Source of the DNA: Adiantum capillus-veneris
Taxonomy: Eukaryota > Streptophyta > Polypodiopsida > Polypodiales > Pteridaceae
DNA length: 64,000 nt
Assembly: GCA_014529385.2 (NCBI GenBank)
Contig: CM043969.1
Location: forward strand, 35,539,446-35,603,445
Direction of reading: 5' to 3'
The position numbers and the translations under genes are program-made. This document shows, piece after piece, positions 57,505-64,000 of the stretch (position 1 is its first letter; every line of letters starts with the position of its first letter). The notes beneath the pieces are model-generated. The model had not been told where the DNA came from. It ran no database searches and saw nothing but the letters and a program-made list of their open reading frames with translations.

Positions 57505-58368
57505 ATGAATCACAATAGTATAACACCACATAAGACTCAAGAAGGAAGTAAACACGTAGTGCAAAAGCTCAAAAGACTTGGGGTAATCCAACAAGAGGCG
57601 CTACTCAAAGAAGTGAGGAATTTGCTACATGTAAGTTTTATTTACCCCGTCAAAGACTCAGAATGGGTGTCTCCAGTAGTAGTCACATCAAAGAAGAATG
57701 GAAAGTGGAGAGTCTGTGTGGACTATAAACCTCTCAATGCAGCCACAAAGAGGGATCACTTTCCCCTCCAATTCCAAGATGAAATTCTCAATGAAGTGGC
57801 AGGTCATGAGCGCTACACAGTATGTGATGGCTACTCAGGATACTTTCAAATTAGTACTGTAGAAGAAGACCAGAAAAAGACAACTTTCATAACACCCTGG
57901 GGATGCTTTGCTTACAGAGTGATGCCTTTTGGCCTTACCAACGCTCCGACCACATTCCATTGCTATGTGACTTTTGTCTCCCAACCATACTTTGGAACGT
58001 CAATACGGGTCTTCATAGATGATTTTTGCATCTATAGTTCACGCTCCCTACATTTGAGCAAAGTTTATGCTGGCCTGACCAGGCTGCAAACCTTGGGTGG
58101 CTAGCTCAATGTGGATAAGTGTCACATTGGTGAAAGCAAAGTCACTCTCCTTGGCCATGTAATTTCAGCAAAAGGGATTGAGACTGACCCTAGCAAGATT
58201 CAAGCTTTGGTATCTTTGTCATCACCCACCACAGCTAAGCAGTTGGTCTCTTTCCTTCAGAAAGTAAGATACTTAAGCAGGTTCATTCACTTGCTATCTC
58301 AAGTGGTTCTCTCTATACAACAAGTCACCCAGAGGGATGTCTTCTCATGGAGTGAAGAAAATGAGTAG
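57505..58368 (+). pseudogene. A3 reverse transcriptase
   Basis: HKTQEGSKHVVQKLKRLGVI, WVSPVVVTSKKNGKWRVCVD, YKPLNAATKRDHFPLQ, ILNEVAGHERYTVCDGYSGY, TTFITPWGCFAYRVMPFGLT, then catalytic FIDD in VFIDDFCIYSS (about 58010). A TAG at 58102-58104 is followed by KVTLLGHVISAKGIETDPSK and SFLQKVRYLSRFIHLLSQ. It is the best RT copy of family A. Confidence 0.9.
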
Positions 58369-58380
58369 CAATTTACCGAG

Positions 58381-58945
58381 GTGAAGCAAATCTTAGCCAT
58401 GCTTCCCACCATTTCACCCCCCAGATGGGATGAGCCATTTTATGTGAACCCCAGTGTAGGAAGTGATACACTTGGAGCCATACTAATGCAAAAGGACACC
58501 CAAACTTCTTTCATGCGTCCTATCTACTTCTCTAGTCATGTCATGACCCCATCAGAAAAGGGATTCACTGCAGTAGAGCACATGGTGCGCACACTAATGT
58601 TTGCTACTACAAAGTTATGCTCTTATCTACTACCTAGACCCTTTGTAATCCTGACAATGGAGGAGGTTTTTCCATATGTAATGTGACATGTGGATGGTTA
58701 GATTACAAGAGTTTGACTACACCATGCAAGTAGAAAACTCCACCAGGGCTAGTCTAGCAGGTATTCTTACTCATAGCCACTATGAGAAGAAGCTGAAGGT
58801 CAACACGAAAGAAAATGGAGAGACACCAATGGTAGAAAGTCCTAAGCTAGAAAGAGCTCACTCTCTTTTCTTTGACGGAGCATACAAGAGAACAATGGAC
58901 CAGTCTGCAGATGGCATCATCATTTTCAATGAGCAACAGGAAAGG
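58381..58945 (+). pseudogene. A3 RNase H and truncated second RNase H
   Basis: RNase H: ISPPRWDEPFYVNPSVGSDT, LGAILMQKDTQTSFMRPIYF and EKGFTAVEHMVRTLMFATTK. The second RNase H starts ERAHSLFFDGAYKRTMDQSA, DGIIIFNEQQE and is cut at 58945 by the copia-E LTR. Confidence 0.87.
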
Positions 58946-59172
58946 TGTTGGAATTAGGGTTGCAGAGAAACACACACAGCTTGGAGAAGATGAAGGAAAC
59001 TCAAGGCACACAATAGAGAGTGTGTTACTTAGTGTGCAATGGAAAGATAGATAGCCCTAGAGTGATGGGCGTATATACAATGCACCGGGGAAAAAACGTC
59101 CTAAAGAGGGAAAAAATGCCCCGGCGGTCCTAGTGTGTTCACACACATCACTACCACATGTATATGGTAACA
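58946..59172 (-). repeat. copia-E 3' LTR
   Basis: 227 bp; on the minus strand TGTTACCATATACATG...AATTCCAACA. TG...CA ends; purine tract directly upstream. Confidence 0.85.
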
Positions 59173-59247
59173 AATCCCCCCTGGAGTGATGCGGTGAACA
59201 AGAGCTGGCACATGAGTAAAGGGAAGTGCCATGCCCTGAGGACAGGA

Positions 59248-60742
59248 TCAATCCACAAAGGGGAGTAAGCCCAAAGCTTTGCGGAAAGCTTCAAGATTAT
59301 CACGAGACAATGCCTTTGTGAAAAGATCTGCAAGGTTTTCCTGTGTTGGCACATAAGCCAAGCTGATCTCTCCTGCTGAGAGCCTCTCCCTGACATAGTG
59401 GTAATGACACTTTGTCCTCTTGTCCTTTTATGACAAAACCGCGAGGCTGTGTTACATAAACTTCCTCAAATATGTCACCATTCAAGAAAGCAGTAACAAT
59501 GTCTGATTGATGTACATTCCAACCAAAATGAGCTGCCAATGCACATAGAAAACGCACAGTAGTCATACGACAAGTGGGAGCAAAAGTCTCTTCATAATCT
59601 ATGCCTTTTTGTTGTGCAAAACCCTTTGTAACAAGTCGAGCCTTATGGCGATCGATCTCACCATCCGGCTTGCGTTTCAACTTGTAAACCCACTTCGTAC
59701 CAATGGCCTTTTTGCCAGGAGGCAAATCACATAAAGTCCATGTGTCATTCTCTATAAGTGCATCATATTCTGATTTCATGGCAGCAATCCAATTTTTTGA
59801 ATTCTGTGCTTCATCAAAAGACAGAGGCTCCTCAACATCATGTAAACTAGACACAGCCAAAGCATAACAATCTGATGCATAAGATGCATGGCGAGAGCCT
59901 GAACGAGTACGACTAGATAAAGGTGCATCCAATTTACTGTCACGCAAAGTGTGCACCAGCCATTTTGGCATACCTCTAGCCTACTCATTTTCAGCCCTTT
60001 CCTCATCAAGTACATCATGTACATCTGCATCAGTAATAGGCTGTTCTAAAACATTTTCAGAAACCCCCATAGGCTGTACATTTGCCTCATTGGAACTTAC
60101 ATTCGTATTTCCACCACTGAAAAGAGGCAACAAAGTGTCATAAATGTCCTGTGAGCTTACATTACTGTCTCTAGTACATGACAGCAAGGGCTGAACAGAG
60201 TCTTCCACAAACACTACATCCCGTGAAACCAGAATACGTTTTGTTTGCGGATGATACAACCTGTAACCTTTGCTTTCAGCACTATAACCAACAAAAATAC
60301 ATTTGACAGCCTTATCATCCAATTTTCTGCGCTGCACTTGTGGCACCAAAGCATATGCCAAACAACCAAAAACACGCATGTGCTCAATAGAAGGTTTTCT
60401 ATCATGCCATGCTTCATATGGAGTAATAGACTGCAAAGCTTTCGTAGGACACCTGTTAAGTACATAAGTGGCACACATGATGGCCTCAAGCCAAAAAGAA
60501 TGCGGCAAAGCTTGACTTTTGACCATACATCGTGCCATTTCCGTTAGTGACCTGTTTTTTCTCTCAGCAACACCATTTTGCTGAGGTGTATAAGGCACTG
60601 TACATTGGTGTTTTATCCCACGACTAGCCAGAAATGCATTAAATTCATGAGACATATACTCCCCCCCTCGATCGGAACGGAGGGTGCCCATAGTACATTT
60701 TGAGACATTTTCAGCCATAGCCAAAAATTGTTTGAAGCACAT
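59248..60742 (-). pseudogene. copia-E pol: integrase core, RT, RNase H tail
   Basis: Integrase: TLRSDRGGEYMSHEFNAFL and TPQQNGVAERKNRSLTEMAR (second Asp and Glu), then MRVFGCLAYALVPQVQRRKL and KCIFVGYSAESKGYRLYHPQ. A TAG at about 59979-59981. RT: NWIAAMKSEYDALIENDTWT, GTKWVYKLKRKPDGEIDRHK, QQKGIDYEETFAPTCRMTTV and HQSDIVTAFLNGDIFEEVY. Near 59405 it jumps by frameshift/deletion to the RNase H end (HYVRERLSAGEISLAYVPTQ, LADLFTKALSRDN), stop at 59248-59250. The palm YxDD region is deleted, so RT is dead. The first part of integrase is in the next feature. Confidence 0.9.
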
Positions 60743-62577
60743 AAAACTTCGGACTTCACTTTAAGCGGAAATACCCATGCATGCCTGGAGTAATCATCAA
60801 TGAAAGTCACGAAGTACAGGTAATTGCGCAAGGACGGAGTTTGCATGGGCTCACAAACATCACTATGCACAAGTTGCAACCTGCATGTGGCCCTAACTGA
60901 ACCATCCTTTGGAAACTTAGAACGTTGCATTTTACCCAGAATACAGCCTTCACAAACATGTTTGACAGGTGCTTCAAGAGGCGGCAAAGAAGCAACCATA
61001 TCAGATTTCTGCAAACGTAGCAAACTGGCAAAATTCAGATGTCCAAAACGTGCATGCCAAAGTTTTGCATCTGAAATAGCCCTTGAATCTGCAACAGCAT
61101 TTGCAAAATTTTGTCCACACTTGTCATACAAAGTGAGCTTATACAGCCCACGGCACAAAAGCCCAGATGCAACAATTTCATCACCAAAACTGAGATCATG
61201 AACTGTACATCTGTCATCCACAAATTTGACTACAAGTCCAAGTCTAGCAAGTGCGGATACGGACAAGAGATTCTTCTTGATCCCAGGTACATAAAGTGCA
61301 TCAACAAGTGTGAAGGAACTGCCATTAGCAGCAGTGAGCACCATCTTTCCAACTCCCTGAACTGGATAAGAGGCGTTGTTGGCACAAGTGACTGAATTCC
61401 CATGAGGGACAGACTCGAGAGAGGTAAACAATTCACGATGTGAGGTAATGTGCTTTGTAGCACCACTGTCGAAATACCACACATGTGAATCTGCAGCAAC
61501 TGACAAGCATGCATCATGGACAACAGGATTGTAAGTGCACTCTGCGCTAAAAACCCATTCTGCATCAACATCAACATCACAATCTCCTTTCACAGAAGAC
61601 TCAACAATGGCTGCATTTGTAGTGGAACCAGCATTTGTAGTGGAACCACCCTCTTTCTTCTTAGCCTCTTTGGCCTTCAACTTAGGACACGACTTGATCA
61701 AGTGATCATTGGCTTTACAATAATGGCAACGCATCTTCTTTTTGCCCTTATCACCAGAATTGCCAGATGAAGTGCTGCCACCAGAAGCATTAGGAACAGA
61801 ATTTTTGCCACTCGCAGCAGAACCATAAGAAGTGGCTGCATTACTGTTACCACCCTTTCTTTGAGAAGCAATAAAAGCCTGTTCAACTGCACGCTGCCTA
61901 GTCCTGTTTTTTCTAGAAAGTGACTCTTGCAATAGCAATGTGCATAATGCATCAAACTTGACAACTTCAGGATTTCCTTGGGTCATCAGTCTCCAAGTAC
62001 TAGCAAAAGTCTGGTAGGAATCTGGTAAGGCATCAAGAACAGTCTGCACAAGGGAACTGTCCGAAATGACTTCACCTGCAGAAATGAGTTGCTCATTGAT
62101 ATCCTTGACACTAGCAAGGAAAGTGTCCATATCATCTTCCTCATGCATAATCTTCGACTCTAGCTCTTTACGCAGCAAAGCAATTTTAGCCTCATTGCGG
62201 ATTGCATAAAGACCTGCTAGAATATCCCAAGCTTGTTTTGCAGATTTTGCTGAACGGATGTGAGGAATAATGGTGCGCTTCACAGACAACGCAATCAATG
62301 CATGAGCCTGCGCATCCTTAACATCCCAACGAGCTTGTTCTGCCGTAGGAAAAACAACTCTAGCAGCTGCAATCCTTGCAGCAAGACCTGCAACATCCTC
62401 AACATCGCCTACATCTTCAGAACCAGGACGTACATCAATGCCCTGCACAATGTTCCAGACACCTTTTGACACAAGAACATGTTGCATCATATAAGCCCAC
62501 ATAGGGTAGTTGTCCCCATCCAACCTGTCCTCAGCAGCAAACATCTTGAACACATCTGTGTTGTTGTTGTCAGCCAT
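60743..62577 (-). CDS. copia-E gag, protease, integrase N-part, open frame
   Basis: ATG at 62577 (MADNNNTDVFKMFAAEDRLD); the frame runs open to 60613 but diverges by frameshift near 60740. Gag: GDNYPMWAYMMQHVLVSKGV (UBN2-type start), SAKSAKQAWDILAGLYAIRN, ALPDSYQTFASTWRLM. Zinc knuckle CHYCKANDHLIKSC (about 61690-61735), intact CX2CX4HX4C. Protease WYFDSGATKHIT with the normal Asp-Ser-Gly. Then LYVPGIKKNLLSVSALARLG, integrase HHCC (LWHARFGHLNFASLL...HVCEGCILGK), and the first core Asp in LVHSDVCEPM. Over 600 open codons suggest a recent copy. Upstream of the ATG about 257 bp of leader remain. Confidence 0.93.
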
Positions 62578-62834
62578 GGTAAATGCTGCACCTGATGTGA
62601 AAACTGCCCGAAAATAGGAGAAATGGAGCGGGAACAACTTGTGCTATATAGCACAAACCGTAGAAGACTATAAGGCACCTGTTATGCAGAAAACAGCACT
62701 GACAGAAAATCTGCACAAAATGACGAAATAGCCTGTGCAGTACTGCCTGTAGTGGAAACGGAGGCCGAAATGAGCCCAAATCAAAATTCTGAGCAGACCA
62801 AGCTCTTCGAGCTTGCCCAAAATATTTGTCGACC

Positions 62835-64000
62835 TGCTGATAGCCGTTTTTCGGCTCTTTGTAATTGCCACAATGAGTTACCTCACCCTACCAAAATCAC
62901 CCAAACACTGTGGCTATCCCTACCATTTCACTGTACATAGGCGTGCGTGAGTCACGGGACTTTTCCCATATCTTCTTCAAAAACCCTCAATTAGCTAGTC
63001 ATTGGGCTAGTTGAGCCAAAAAAAATAAAAAATAAAAAAATAAATAAAAAATATAAGTATATTATGGCCCATGCATATGTAAATATTTCTTTGTATATAG
63101 GGCCTAAATAAAAGATTTTTTCATAATTATTTTGGTATTTATTTAAATATTTCTACCTAGGTGTGTGTTATTTATGCTCTGTACATTGCCTCACCATTAC
63201 CACAATTTTTTCTTACCATTTTTCATACTCTTTATTCCATATAGAAATATTTTCATGTAAGCTTCTCTTATATTTTGTGTAACTCCATCCCAACAAAAAT
63301 CCAAAAAAACTAGTTCTATTTATGTGTATATTTTTTTCACTATTGTGATTTTTTCCTTCCTACATATATTCTCTATTACTCTCATAAATTAGACCACCAA
63401 AAATATTCATCTTTTTATGGTAGACTTATAATGAGAGAGATCTATTTTGACCCCTTTATATTTTTCCACCTATATTATTTATATTTGACATGTACATATT
63501 TTTTAGACCCCTCAATATTTGATTTTCTTAGTTGTACTATTCACTTATATCCTAATCTCAACAATATCTTCAATTATAGACCTACCAAATAAGGTCAAGG
63601 GTAGGTGGCATGCATACATGCACTATGGAGGGCTCACTCTTGGAGGTATTCAAAAGAATCATCCAAAGAAGGACCCCACAAGGACCTTGCAGTGGAAAAA
63701 AACGGTCGGTTTTGCTGAATTTTTAAAGTTCACTTGCTCTCCGAATTTGAAAAGGTGATACAACAAAAGTTGTAGCTCGTGGGCTGAACTTTTGCCTCAA
63801 ATTTTTTCATATTTTTTTGAGCTACGAGCTGTGAGCTATGATTTTTTTAGTGGACCCCAATTTTCCCATGCTATGCAGCCACACTCTCTCTTCCACTTTA
63901 TCATTTTCCTCTTTTACACACACCTCTCCACTCATCATCCCCATCTTTCTCACCACTCCTCTCTGCACACTACTCACCTTCTCCTCAACCTTGAAGAATA
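62835..64000 (+). mobile_element. F copy 2, 5' part, runs off window
   Basis: Begins TGCTGATAGCC, and matches the first part of F (36445 on): TACCTCACCCTACCAAAATC, CATAGGCGTGCGTGAGT, GCTAGTCA.TGGGCTAGTTG, TATAGGGCCTAAAT, TTTCTACCTAGGTGTGT and GTGGACCCCA near 63853 (37466 in F). Divergence is greater toward the right. It replaces the 5' LTR of copia-E. No coding domain seen. Confidence 0.8.

Larger units (their letters stand above)
50514..58945 (+). mobile_element. gypsy-A copy 3 (A3), most complete copy, 3' end lost to copia-E
   Basis: Plus strand: long 5' LTR, primer site, accessory ORFs, gag, protease, RT, RNase H and the start of the second RNase H, where copia-E interrupts at 58946. The same proteins in the same order as A1. 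It is inserted into A2. The LTR extent is inferred from TGAC (50514) and GTCA (54076), since the partner LTR is not in the window. Stops in every gene. Confidence 0.8.
58946..62834 (-). mobile_element. copia-E, inserted in A3, 5' end lost
   Basis: Minus-strand copia: gag-protease-integrase-RT fused to RNase H end, polypurine tract CCAGGGGGGATTTG (about 59172-59186 on the complement) and 3' LTR 58946-59172. AAAGG (58941-58945) would be the target duplication; the other side is cut off by F at 62835, so no 5' LTR or primer site remains. Confidence 0.9.

Noticed and set aside
1-64000. CRISPR array, tRNA, rRNA, riboswitch or bacterial-type operon
   Set aside because: No regularly spaced repeats, cloverleaf, or prokaryotic signals seen; the content is eukaryotic transposons.

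Overview
This window is repeat-dense DNA from a plant nuclear genome. I found no intact host gene, tRNA or rRNA; essentially everything recognisable is a transposable element or the decayed remains of one. The presence of CACTA (En/Spm) transposase genes with GT-AG introns, plant-type Ty1/copia and Ty3/gypsy elements with initiator-Met-type primer sites, and plant PLS-class pentatricopeptide (PPR) motifs all say land plant. The wording of the PPR motifs, the huge TE load and the gypsy types remind me of ferns; that is an inference (about 0.6), not something the sequence proves.

Layout, left to right. 1-4978: the 3' part of a CACTA transposon with a TNPD (tnp2) gene, a second Transposase_24-like gene, subterminal repeats and the TAGTG terminus. 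4979-28022: an old minus-strand gypsy copy (A1) split by a nest of younger insertions. Gypsy-B (8304-27220) sits in the A1 gag gene; a coding-poor LTR element C (10276-22254, minus) sits in gypsy-B; copia-D (15005-20243) and a solo LTR S (11607-12456) sit in C. Most insertion boundaries can be read from TG...CA ends and short target duplications. 28430-28640: a loose gypsy-B integrase fragment. 28957-about 31860: copia-K, with an 825-codon open pol but no gag. 32705-40844: gypsy-G (minus), LTR to LTR, with gag, protease, RT and two RNase H domains but no integrase; a 2.5-kb LTR-like insertion F lies in its gag.

Right half. 41340-42834: a CT/CA microsatellite block. 42835-50513: gypsy A2 (minus), split by H (43918-49608), a non-autonomous LTR element that carries a gag-like gene and a multi-repeat PPR pseudogene. 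50514-58945: gypsy A3 (plus), with a long CT-rich 5' LTR that itself contains a 1340-bp inverted-repeat element flanked by TTAA (52145-53484), then a primer site, accessory ORFs, gag, protease, RT and RNase H. 58946-62834: copia-E (minus), inserted in the A3 RNase H. 62835-64000: a second copy of F, running off the window.

Gypsy A3, gypsy-G and H share the same unusual primer-site core (TTTGGTGCCC), and A1, A3 and G share an Asp-Gly-Gly protease motif. I infer one lineage, with H mobilised in trans. Many in-frame stops are explained by C-to-T or G-to-A changes, as expected for methylated, silenced repeats.
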